NCBI RefSeq assembly: GCF_001715295.1
Contig: NZ_MDKB01000001.1
Span: 1,429,292 to 1,493,291, forward strand
From: Streptomyces griseus
GTDB lineage: Bacteria > Actinomycetota > Actinomycetes > Streptomycetales > Streptomycetaceae
Length of the DNA stretch: 64,000 nt
Direction: 5' to 3'
Shown here in pieces: positions 57,546 to 64,000 of this stretch. The position numbers and the translations under genes are program-made. Positions within the stretch are counted from its first letter, which is position 1. The number at the start of each line of letters is the position of its first letter. The notes below the pieces were generated by a model. It searched no databases and was not told the origin of the DNA. It saw nothing but the letters and a program-made list of their open reading frames with translations.

Positions 57546-58735
57546 GCACCGCCCTCGACGCGGCGGAGATCCGCCGCCGCACCCGGGAACTGCTGGCCAC
57601 CCACCCGCCGGCCACCACCGGACGGACCGACTTCCTCAAGGCCCGCTTCGACGCCGGACTGGCCTGGGTGCACTACCCCGCCGGTCTCGGCGGACTCGAC
57701 GCGCCACGCTCCCTGCAGCCCGTCGCCGACGCCGAACTCGCCGCCGCCGGGGCCCCCGACAACGACCCGCGCCGCATCGGCATCGGCCTGGGGATGGCCG
57801 CTCCCACCCTTCTCCAGTACGGCACCGACGAGCAGAAGAAGCGCTTCCTGCGTCCGCTGTGGGTCGGTGAGGAGGTCTGGTGCCAGCTCTTCAGCGAGCC
57901 CGGTGCCGGCTCCGACCTGGCCGCCCTCGGTACGCGTGCCGTACGGGACGAGACAGGCGACTGGGTGGTCGACGGCCAGAAGGTGTGGACCTCCAGCGCC
58001 CACCTCGCCCGCTGGGCGATCCTGATCGCCCGCACCGACCCGGACGTGCCCAAGCACCGTGGCATCAGCTACTTCGTCTGCGACATGACCGACCCCGGCG
58101 TCGAGGTGCGGCCGCTGCGCCAGATCACCGGTGAGGCCGAGTTCAACGAGGTCTTCCTCACCGGCGTACGCATCCCCGACAGCAGGCGGCTCGGCCCCGT
58201 CGGCGACGGCTGGAAGGTCGCGCAGACCACCCTGATGAACGAGCGTGTGTCCATCGGCGGCGCCCGTGTCCCCCGCGAGGGAGGCATGATCGGGACCGTC
58301 GCCCGAACCTGGCGCGAGCGCCCCGAGCTGCGCACCCACGACCTCCACCAGCGGCTGGTCGCCCTCTGGGTCGAGGCCGAGGTCGCCCGGCTCACGGGCG
58401 AACGGCTGCGCCAGCAGCTCGTCGCAGGACAGCCGGGACCCGAGGGCTCCGGGATGAAGCTGGCCTTCGCGCGCCTCAACCAGGAGATCAGCGGCCTCGA
58501 GGTCGAACTCCTCGGCGACGAAGGGCTGCTGTACGACGACTGGACCATGCGCCGCCCCGAGCTGGTCGACTTCACCGGCCGCGACGCCGGGTACCGCTAC
58601 CTGCGCTCCAAGGGGAACTCCATCGAAGGCGGTACGAGCGAGGTCCTGCTCAACATCGTCGCCGAGCGCGTCCTCGGCCTGCCCGCCGAACCGCGTACCG
58701 ACAAGGACGTCGCCTGGAAGGATCTCGCCCGATGA
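57542..58735 (+). CDS. Acyl-CoA dehydrogenase, first of a pair
   Basis: The 397-residue flavoprotein has the family motifs WCQLFSEPGAGSDLAAL, WVVDGQKVWTSSAHLARW, FNEVFLTGVRIPDS and the C-terminal IEGGTSEVLLNIVAERVLGLP. It introduces a double bond alpha-beta to the CoA ester using FAD. It overlaps both neighbours by ATGA. Adjacent unequal acyl-CoA dehydrogenases encoded together often form alpha2beta2 heterotetramers in actinobacterial steroid or fatty-acid degradation (ChsE1-ChsE2), which may apply here. Confidence 0.93.
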   Translation: MSTALDAAEIRRRTRELLATHPPATTGRTDFLKARFDAGLAWVHYPAGLGGLDAPRSLQPVADAELAAAGAPDNDPRRIGIGLGMAAPTLLQYGTDEQKKRFLRPLWVGEEVWCQLFSEPGAGSDLAALGTRAVRDETGDWVVDGQKVWTSSAHLARWAILIARTDPDVPKHRGISYFVCDMTDPGVEVRPLRQITGEAEFNEVFLTGVRIPDSRRLGPVGDGWKVAQTTLMNERVSIGGARVPREGGMIGTVARTWRERPELRTHDLHQRLVALWVEAEVARLTGERLRQQLVAGQPGPEGSGMKLAFARLNQEISGLEVELLGDEGLLYDDWTMRRPELVDFTGRDAGYRYLRSKGNSIEGGTSEVLLNIVAERVLGLPAEPRTDKDVAWKDLAR

Positions 58736-59883
58736 GCGCACCGACCGAAGCCGCACCGACCGGGCCCGCACAGGACGCAGCCGGACGCACACCCGACCTG
58801 CTGTACTCGGAGGCCGAGGACGACCTGCGGTCCGCCGTGCGCTCGCTGCTCGCCGACCGGGCCGGCGCGCCGGCCGTGATCGCGGCCACCGAGTCCGGCA
58901 CGCCGTACGACCCGCGGCTCTGGGAATCGCTCGCCACCGGGATCGGAGCGGCCGGACTGCTGGTCCCCGACGAACTCGGTGGGCAGGGGGCGAGCCACCG
59001 CGAGGCCGCGGTGGTCCTGGAGGAGCTCGGCCGGAGTGTCGCACCGGCCCCCTACCTGACGAGTTCCGTCGTCGCCACCGAGATCCTCCTGGCCCTCGGG
59101 GCGTCCGGCGGGCCGGTGGGGGAACTCCTCGGCGACCTGGCGGCGGGCCGCAAGGTCGCCGTCCTCGCCCTTCCGTTCACCGCGTCCGCCGCCGACGCCG
59201 CCACGGCGATGGCGGGCACGCTGGAGCGGACCGTCGCCGGTGTCGCCGAGGCGGCGGCGGCCGATGTGCTCCTGGTGCCCACCGCCGCGGGCCTGTTCGC
59301 GGTCGCCGCCGCGGGGGAGGGGGTCGAGGTCCGGCCCCAGGTCCCGCTCGACCTGACCCGGCCGCTCGCCTCGGTCACCCTCACCGGGGCCGGTGGAACC
59401 CTGCTGGCCGGGCCCGGGTCAGCGGCAGCGGCCGTGGCGAAGGGGCTGCGGGCCGGGGCGGGGCTGCTCGCCTCGGAGCAGCTCGGCATCGCCGAGTGGT
59501 GCCTGACGGAGACCGTCCGGCACACCCGGGAGCGCCACCAGTTCAACCGCCCGGTCGGCTCCTTCCAGGCGCTCAAGCACCGGATGGCTCAGCTCTGGCT
59601 GGAGGTCGTCTCCGCACGCGCCGCCGCCCGCAACGCCGCCGACGCGCTGGCCTCCGGCAGCCCGGACGCGCCGCTCGCGGTGGCCGTGGCCCAGGCCTAC
59701 TGCTCGAAGGCCGCGGTGCACGCGGCGGAGGAGTGCGTCCAGCTGCACGGCGGGATCGGGATGACCTGGGAGCACCCCGCGCATCTGTACCTGAAGCGGG
59801 CCAAGGCCGACTCCCTCGCGTACGGAACGGCGGGCCGCCACCGCGAGACCGTCGCCGAGCTGATGGAGCTGCCGGCACCCTGA
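58732..59883 (+). CDS. Acyl-CoA dehydrogenase, second of a pair
   Basis: The 383-residue partner is more diverged: an alanine-rich middle domain and a conserved C-terminal helical domain with RHQFNRPVGSFQALKHRMAQ, and LHGGIGMTWEHPAHLYLKRA carrying the likely catalytic glutamate. It starts within the stop of the first gene (ATGA) and ends the operon before a hairpin. Pairing with the first subunit is an inference from their fused translation. Confidence 0.92.
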   Translation: MSAPTEAAPTGPAQDAAGRTPDLLYSEAEDDLRSAVRSLLADRAGAPAVIAATESGTPYDPRLWESLATGIGAAGLLVPDELGGQGASHREAAVVLEELGRSVAPAPYLTSSVVATEILLALGASGGPVGELLGDLAAGRKVAVLALPFTASAADAATAMAGTLERTVAGVAEAAAADVLLVPTAAGLFAVAAAGEGVEVRPQVPLDLTRPLASVTLTGAGGTLLAGPGSAAAAVAKGLRAGAGLLASEQLGIAEWCLTETVRHTRERHQFNRPVGSFQALKHRMAQLWLEVVSARAAARNAADALASGSPDAPLAVAVAQAYCSKAAVHAAEECVQLHGGIGMTWEHPAHLYLKRAKADSLAYGTAGRHRETVAELMELPAP

Positions 59884-59896
59884 CCGGGCGCCGGGA

Positions 59897-59930
59897 GGCG
59901 GGGGTACGCCGGGCCGTGCGTGCCCCCGCC
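59897..59930 (+). terminator. Hairpin after the acyl-CoA dehydrogenase operon
   Basis: Arms GGCGGGGG (59897-59904) and CCCCCGCC (59923-59930), 14 nt past the stop. Confidence 0.6.
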
Positions 59931-59995
59931 GCGGCGTGCCGGGTAACAGCGGGCGCAGCACAGTCGACGCGCGGACGACGACGGTCCCAACTCTT

Positions 59996-60009
59996 GGCAG
60001 GTACCTGCC
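59996..60009 (+). promoter_or_regulatory. Perfect 14-bp palindrome GGCAGGTACCTGCC
   Basis: A loop-free palindrome 75 nt upstream of the phosphodiesterase start, in its promoter region; likely an operator. Confidence 0.5.
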
Positions 60010-60084
60010 TTCCAGCTCTCCCGGGCCCCATACTCGTCGCGTCCCCCCGCCCGCTCTGCCCGACCGACCGCTTCAGGGAGACCC

Positions 60085-60966
60085 ATGGCACACCTGACCC
60101 GTCGCAGAGTCGTCACCACCGCGCTGGCCACCGCCGCCGCGGGCGCCTTCATCCCCGCCCAGTCCGCCACGGCCACGCCCGCACGTCCCCGCGGTCCGCG
60201 TCCGCTGGAGCGCGCCCACGCCCACAACGACTACCTCCACCCCCGCCCCCTCCTGGACGCCCTCGCCCATGGGTTCACCAGTGTCGAGGCCGACGTGTTC
60301 CTCGTCGACGGCGAACTGCTCGTCGCCCACGAGCCCGCGAGCCTCGACCCCTCCCGTACCCTCACCTCGCTCTACCTCGACCCGCTGGCGGCCCTCGTCC
60401 TGGCGAACCACGGCCGGGTCCACGCCGGATACGGCACACCCCTGCAACTCCTGGTCGACATCAAGGCCGACGGCGCCGCCGCCTACCTGGCTCTCGAAGG
60501 GGTGCTCCGCCGCTACTCCCGCATCCTGACCCGCTCGGTCCGCGGACGGGTCCACCCCGGCGCGGTCACCACCGTCGTCTCGGGCGACCGTGCCGCCCGT
60601 CTCCCGATGGAGGGCCGGACCACGCGCTACGCCTTCTACGACGGCAGGCTCGACGACCTGGGCACCGCCGCGCCCGCCTCCTTCGCGCCGCTCGTCAGCG
60701 CCAACTGGACCCAGACGTTCTCCTGGCAGGGCGCCGGCCGCTTCCCCGCGGCCGAGCGGGACCGGCTGCGCACCCTCGTCTCGGCGGCCCACCGAGAGGG
60801 GCGGCGCCTCCGCTTCTGGGCCACCCCGGACACCGCGGGGCCGGAGCGCGACGCCGTGTGGTCCGAACTCCTCGCCGTAGGCGTCGACCACCTGAACACC
60901 GACGACCTGGCGGGGCTCGAAGCCTTTCTCCGCCACCGCGACCGGGGCGGCCACGAGGGCGTCTGA
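60085..60966 (+). CDS. Exported PLC/glycerophosphodiesterase-like protein
   Basis: The 293-residue protein begins with a twin-arginine-like signal (TRRRVVTTALATAAAGA, cleavage near SATATP). The TIM-barrel domain carries the PLC-like active-site pattern: HAHNDYLHPRPLL, SVEADVFLVDGELLVAHEP and LVDIKADG, i.e. two histidines and the Glu/Asp metal ligands. Members cleave phosphodiesters of glycerol- or inositol-linked lipids or teichoic acids outside the cell. AGGGAG precedes the ATG. It is a single gene with its own operator-like palindrome and terminator. Confidence 0.88.
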   Translation: MAHLTRRRVVTTALATAAAGAFIPAQSATATPARPRGPRPLERAHAHNDYLHPRPLLDALAHGFTSVEADVFLVDGELLVAHEPASLDPSRTLTSLYLDPLAALVLANHGRVHAGYGTPLQLLVDIKADGAAAYLALEGVLRRYSRILTRSVRGRVHPGAVTTVVSGDRAARLPMEGRTTRYAFYDGRLDDLGTAAPASFAPLVSANWTQTFSWQGAGRFPAAERDRLRTLVSAAHREGRRLRFWATPDTAGPERDAVWSELLAVGVDHLNTDDLAGLEAFLRHRDRGGHEGV

Positions 60967-61008
60967 CCGCCTCCCGGACGAGCTCCCCCGATCACCGTGC
61001 GTCACCAC

Positions 61009-61040
61009 CCGTTCGGCGGGCCCGCCGGTCCGCCGAACGG
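61009..61040 (+). terminator. Hairpin after the phosphodiesterase gene
   Basis: Arms CCGTTCGGCGG (61009-61019) and CCGCCGAACGG (61030-61040), 10-nt loop. Confidence 0.75.
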
Positions 61041-61104
61041 CTCCCCGCCTACGCCACACTGGCGGCCGAATGCCGCAATTCAGGCGCGGCGGAGGAGGTT
61101 GGCC

Positions 61105-61299
61105 ATGGCTGTTTCGATCTCGTTGGTGCTGCTTCTCGTGGTCCTCGCAGCGATCTTCCTGCGCAACGGCGGGCTGAAGGTCTCGCACGCCATCGTCTGC
61201 GCCCTCCTCGGCTTCCTGCTGGCGAGTACGCGCATGGCGCCCACCATCCACGAAGGGATCACCGCCACCGCGGACGTGGTGAGCGGCCTGAGGCCCTGA
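61105..61299 (+). CDS. Small conserved membrane protein (64 residues)
   Basis: A two-helix protein: ISLVLLLVVLAAIFLRNGGL and SHAIVCALLGFLLASTRMAP, then a short amphipathic end (ATADVVSGLRP). A strong GGAGGAGG stands 6 nt before the ATG at 61105. I recall near-identical short proteins in other Streptomyces, but know no function. It precedes a Cys-rich protein gene by 155 bp on the same strand. Confidence 0.75.
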   Translation: MAVSISLVLLLVVLAAIFLRNGGLKVSHAIVCALLGFLLASTRMAPTIHEGITATADVVSGLRP

Positions 61300-61454
61300 C
61301 CCACGCCCCTCCAGGTACGGGAGAACGTCCCCGGCCGCGCCGGAGCGCCGCACACGACCCGCCCGGGGCGGTACGGTCGTCGGCAGGTCCCCCGCGTCGC
61401 TTCGCCGACCGGCCGGGCCCGGCCGTCCACGCCCCGCACCTGGAGAACGCAGTG

Positions 61455-62204
61455 ATGTCATTCCCGCCACCCGGCAGGCAGTCGGGAGCCGCCCACCACG
61501 AGTACTGCGACCACGTGCTCTGCTGCCGCTGCCAGCAACGCCGGTGGACCACGAAGCTCGGCGAGGAACGCCTCTGCGGGCCCTGCGCCGCCTGTTGCCG
61601 CGACTGCGGCCGGGCCCCCGCGCCCCATCTGGACGGACTGGACGACGGGCTGTGCGCGGAGTGCCGCGGTATGTGCGGCCGGTGCCGCGGCCCCCTGCCC
61701 GCCGACGGGCCGTGTGCCTGCCGGAAGTGGCGGGAGCGGGCGGGCGGCGACCCCGTCACCTACGTCCTCCAGGCCCTGCCGCAGCCTCTGCTCCAGGCTC
61801 TCGGCCACCGCATGCCGCGCACCGTCCATGAACTGATCCACCGGGAACTGGCCCGGCGCACCCCCGATCAGCTGCTGGAACGCCTCGAACGCCGCTGGAA
61901 CGTCCGCTGGTCGCACGCCCTGCACGAGAAGGACGAGGAGGGCCTGCGCCGCTGGGCCCCGCAGGAGATCGCCGAGGCCCTCGTGGGCCCGGGCCCTTGC
62001 TCGCACCCGCAGTGCGAGGACGGCTACCTGCTCACGACGGACACCCCCTGCGGACGCTGCCTGCGCCCCACCCACCGCTTCGTCACCTCCGTGGCCGACC
62101 GCACGGCGACCACGGAACACGCGCGGGCCACGGCGGCCGGGATCCGGCGTGCGCTCGTGGAGGGCCGCTCCGTCAAGCCGGGCGGCAGGCGGCCGAAGGG
62201 CTGA
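61455..62204 (+). CDS. Cys-rich zinc-ribbon-like protein of unknown function
   Basis: The 249-residue protein has an N-terminal half packed with CxxC pairs (CDHVLCCRCQQR, CGPCAACCRDCGR, CAECRGMCGRC) that must bind several zinc ions, a helical middle region (LERLERRWNVRWSHALHEKD) and a C-terminal CxxC knuckle (CSHPQCEDGYL and CGRCLRP). I recognise no catalytic domain. The middle region (RRTPDQLLERLERRW) looks like a nucleic-acid or protein contact surface. GGAGA precedes GTG 61452/ATG 61455; either can be the start. Its stop is 10 bp from the convergent HhH gene. Confidence 0.75.
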   Translation: MSFPPPGRQSGAAHHEYCDHVLCCRCQQRRWTTKLGEERLCGPCAACCRDCGRAPAPHLDGLDDGLCAECRGMCGRCRGPLPADGPCACRKWRERAGGDPVTYVLQALPQPLLQALGHRMPRTVHELIHRELARRTPDQLLERLERRWNVRWSHALHEKDEEGLRRWAPQEIAEALVGPGPCSHPQCEDGYLLTTDTPCGRCLRPTHRFVTSVADRTATTEHARATAAGIRRALVEGRSVKPGGRRPKG

Positions 62205-62213
62205 CCCCGGGTC

Positions 62214-62828
62214 TCACCCCTTGTCCAGTGCCGCACGCACCAGCGCCGCGGCGAGCACCGCCGGGTCGGACCCGTCCGCGAGCCCCGTCAGCTTTCCCGG
62301 CGACGTGGGCAGACCGAGCCGCTCCGCACCCTGGAGCGCCTTCGAGTCGAGGTAGGGCGCGTACTCCGGCCACACGCTCTGCACCTCGCGCAGGAAGATG
62401 TCGGTGCCCATCGGGCCCACTCCGGGGTAGCGGCGCAGGCCCTCGCGGAGCGCGGCCACGTCGCCGTCCACCTCCCGGCGCAGGCGGCGCAGATCGCCGC
62501 CGTACACGTCGAGCAGCAACTCCGCGCCTTCCCCGAGCTGGGTCGCCGTGCGTTCGTCGTAGCGGCGGTAGCCGCCTTCACCCAGCGCGTCCACCCGCTG
62601 CTGCCACGTGGCGTCGGCCATGCGCCGCGCGTCGCGCATCCCGTGGGAGAACAGCGCCCGCGCCGCGGCCACGGCCACCGAGGCACGGATCCGCGCGCTC
62701 AGCAGGTGGCTGAGCACCAGGAGCTGGTACAGCGGCTGGGGAGTGTCGCGCAGCGTGATGCCGGCCTCGGCCGCGTAGGTCGTGCCGTGCCGCTCCAGCA
62801 ACGTCTCCAGCGTGTCGCTGTCGCTCAT
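62214..62828 (-). CDS. Endonuclease III-like helix-hairpin-helix protein
   Basis: The 204-residue protein has the HhH-GPD layout: QLLVLSHLLSARIRASVAVA (as in LLSTQLxD), and the HhH motif RRYPGVGPMGTDIFLREVQ. The position where endonuclease III has its catalytic lysine (PGVGRKTA) reads PMGTD, and no C-terminal 4Fe-4S cysteine cluster is present. It may bind damaged DNA, use the remaining aspartate as a monofunctional glycosylase, or be inactive. It overlaps the upstream small membrane protein gene by ATGA. Confidence 0.82.
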   Translation of the reverse strand: MSDSDTLETLLERHGTTYAAEAGITLRDTPQPLYQLLVLSHLLSARIRASVAVAAARALFSHGMRDARRMADATWQQRVDALGEGGYRRYDERTATQLGEGAELLLDVYGGDLRRLRREVDGDVAALREGLRRYPGVGPMGTDIFLREVQSVWPEYAPYLDSKALQGAERLGLPTSPGKLTGLADGSDPAVLAAALVRAALDKG

Positions 62829-63007
62829 GCGAAGCCGAAGATCCGGGCGATGAAGAAGCCGGCGACGACCACCGCGACGAGCACCACCAAGGCCACCCAG
62901 AAGAAGGGGTGCTCCCAGATGCCACCGTCGGGCCGCTCGACGTGCGCCTCGCTGATGCATCCTTCCGCCGGAGGGGTCTCGGTCGGGGGTGTCAGTGAAA
63001 TAGCCAT
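62825..63007 (-). CDS. Small membrane protein (60 residues)
   Basis: A single-span protein: an acidic N-terminus (TPPTETPPAEGCISEAHVER) and one C-terminal helix (FFWVALVVLVAVVVAGFFIA). GGAGGT stands directly before the ATG at 63007, unusually close. It is translationally coupled (ATGA) to the HhH protein gene. Function unknown; I cannot place it in a family. Confidence 0.65.
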   Translation of the reverse strand: MAISLTPPTETPPAEGCISEAHVERPDGGIWEHPFFWVALVVLVAVVVAGFFIARIFGFA

Positions 63008-63129
63008 ACCTCCACCATCTCTCCGTCCGGCTCTCCCGGCACGTGCTCGTTGGCGGCACGCATACATCCGTACGGAGTTCGCCGGGCCGGAAAGCGCTGC
63101 GAGCGCCCGGTTCGGGGCACCGTCAAGGA

Positions 63130-64000
63130 ATGCCTGCCGTATCCGCGCCCGCACCCGTCGTCAAACTCGTCCAGCGCACCACCGAGCCGGCCGCCGCACA
63201 GATCATGCGGTCGACGGCGGCCGCCGTCATCGCCTTCGCGGTCGCCAAGTTCGTCCTGCCCGCTCCCCATCCGGCGCCCCTGACCGCTCCGCTCACGGCG
63301 CTGCTGGTGGTACAGGTGACCCTCTACGCCACGCTCACCACCGGGATCCGACGGGTCAACGCGGTCGTGGTGGGGGTCCTGATCGCCAGCGGGTTCAGCT
63401 CACTGGTCGGCCTCAGCTGGTGGAGTCTCGGGTTGACGATCTTCACCTCGCTGCTCATCGGCCGGGTGGTCCGGGTCAACGAGTTCGTGCCGGAGGTCGC
63501 GATCAGCGCCATGCTGGTCCTGGGCGTCTCGCAGGTCGCCAACACAGCCTGGGAGCGGGTGCTGGAGACCCTGATCGGCGCCGGTGTGGGACTGCTGTTC
63601 AACCTCCTGTTCGCGCCTCCGGTCTGGGTGCAGTCCGCAGGCGTCTCCATCGGTGGTCTCGGGGAGCGTATGGGCACCATGTTCCGGGAGCTGGGCGACG
63701 AGGTCGGCGGAAACCATCCGGTACCGCAGGCCGCCGCCCGCCTCCACGAGGCACGGCGGCTCGACCACGACATCGTCGAGGTCGACGCCTCCCTGCGCCA
63801 GGCCGAGGAGAGCCTGATACTCAACCCCAGGGTCAGGCAGGGACTCCTCTACCGGGTCGTCCTGCGGACCGGGCTCGACACGCTGGAGATCTGCGCCGTG
63901 GTCCTGCGCGTGCTGACGCGTACGGTCACCGACCTGGCGAAGGCCCGCCTCGACGAACCGCTCTTCCCCGAGGACGTGGCCGTCCTGCTCAGGGAGTTGT
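63130..64000 (+). CDS. FUSC/aromatic-acid-exporter family membrane protein, partial
   Basis: The frame runs to the right edge without a stop (290 codons seen). It encodes an N-terminal membrane domain of about six helices (AVIAFAVAKFVLPAP, PLTALLVVQVTLYATLTTGI, VVGVLIASGFSSLVGLSWWSLG, LFNLLFAPPVWVQSAGV) and then a cytoplasmic helical domain (ARRLDHDIVEVDASLRQAEE). The segment VTLYATLTTGIRRVNAVVVG, with its R-V/T-G pattern, is typical of the FUSC/AaeB-like family that exports aromatic acids. AAGGA lies immediately before the ATG at 63130, so the true start is uncertain. Confidence 0.82.
   Translation, partial: MPAVSAPAPVVKLVQRTTEPAAAQIMRSTAAAVIAFAVAKFVLPAPHPAPLTAPLTALLVVQVTLYATLTTGIRRVNAVVVGVLIASGFSSLVGLSWWSLGLTIFTSLLIGRVVRVNEFVPEVAISAMLVLGVSQVANTAWERVLETLIGAGVGLLFNLLFAPPVWVQSAGVSIGGLGERMGTMFRELGDEVGGNHPVPQAAARLHEARRLDHDIVEVDASLRQAEESLILNPRVRQGLLYRVVLRTGLDTLEICAVVLRVLTRTVTDLAKARLDEPLFPEDVAVLLREL

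Noticed and set aside
1..64000. tRNA genes, rRNA genes, CRISPR arrays, intact transposases or phage integrases
   Set aside because: I looked for T-loop GTTCGAAT-type patterns, regularly spaced short repeats and DDE or tyrosine-recombinase motifs and saw none; a covariance-model search would be decisive.

Overview
The window is very GC-rich, with near-exclusive G/C third codon positions, GTG/TTG starts, ATGA/GTGA gene overlaps, Tat and lipoprotein exports and families typical of Streptomyces (DUF5133, DUF6153, DUF6381, a second partial nuo locus). I read it as a chromosomal segment of a Streptomyces. It carries no rRNA, tRNA, CRISPR array or intact transposase that I can see.

Region 1 (1-11.3 kb) is the edge of a natural-product cluster: the C-terminal end of an NRPS (A10 motif plus a terminal carrier domain), a GPR1/FUN34/YaaH-type membrane protein, a heme hydroxylase with the HxnHxxxC motif of SfmD, a C-methyltransferase-like and an O-methyltransferase-like enzyme, a DHA2 MFS exporter, a Tat-exported berberine-bridge-type FAD oxidase, a small-molecule methyltransferase and an SDR. 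The hydroxylase-methyltransferase trio is the signature for making 3-hydroxy-5-methyl-O-methyltyrosine, the building block of saframycin/naphthyridinomycin-type tetrahydroisoquinoline antibiotics; the exported oxidase fits extracellular maturation of such compounds. The rest of the cluster lies to the left of the window.

Region 2 (11.9-22.1 kb): a VOC protein, an ABC exporter, a large secreted PA14/beta-propeller/CBM/DUF1080 protein, the molybdate importer modABC and a molybdate-type HTH-TOBE regulator. Region 3 (22.3-30.6 kb) is a tightly overlapping operon of a complex-I membrane arm (nuoA, a cysteine-poor NuoB/NuoD-like protein, nuoH, J, K, L, M, N) without any NADH or Fe-S module.

Region 4 (30.8-45.9 kb) is stress and metal housekeeping: DUF6153-DUF305 pair, split-barrel flavoprotein, catalase with a phosphoesterase, secreted phosphoesterase, DUF5133, a decayed ATP-grasp gene, hemerythrin, a P1B-4 metal ATPase divergent from an ArsR regulator, DUF2267, DUF6381, a YciO/Sua5 protein, FprA-type ferredoxin reductase and a deazaflavin-dependent nitroreductase. 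Region 5 (46-64 kb): an osmoprotectant ABC importer split over two loci, CE7 esterase, aldo-keto reductase, proline iminopeptidase, a rhodanese with a CsoR/CstR-type operator, PIG-L deacetylase, XRE-cupin regulator followed by an oxidoreductase and two acyl-CoA dehydrogenases, a PLC-like phosphodiesterase, two small membrane proteins, a Cys-rich protein, an HhH protein and a truncated FUSC transporter.

Across all regions a dispersed ~160-bp element with terminal inverted repeats and a central hairpin occurs six times, always intergenic and always in the same orientation. A second window-wide theme is leaderless transcription: seven genes have a TANNNT hexamer ending exactly 6-7 nt before the start codon and no ribosome binding site.
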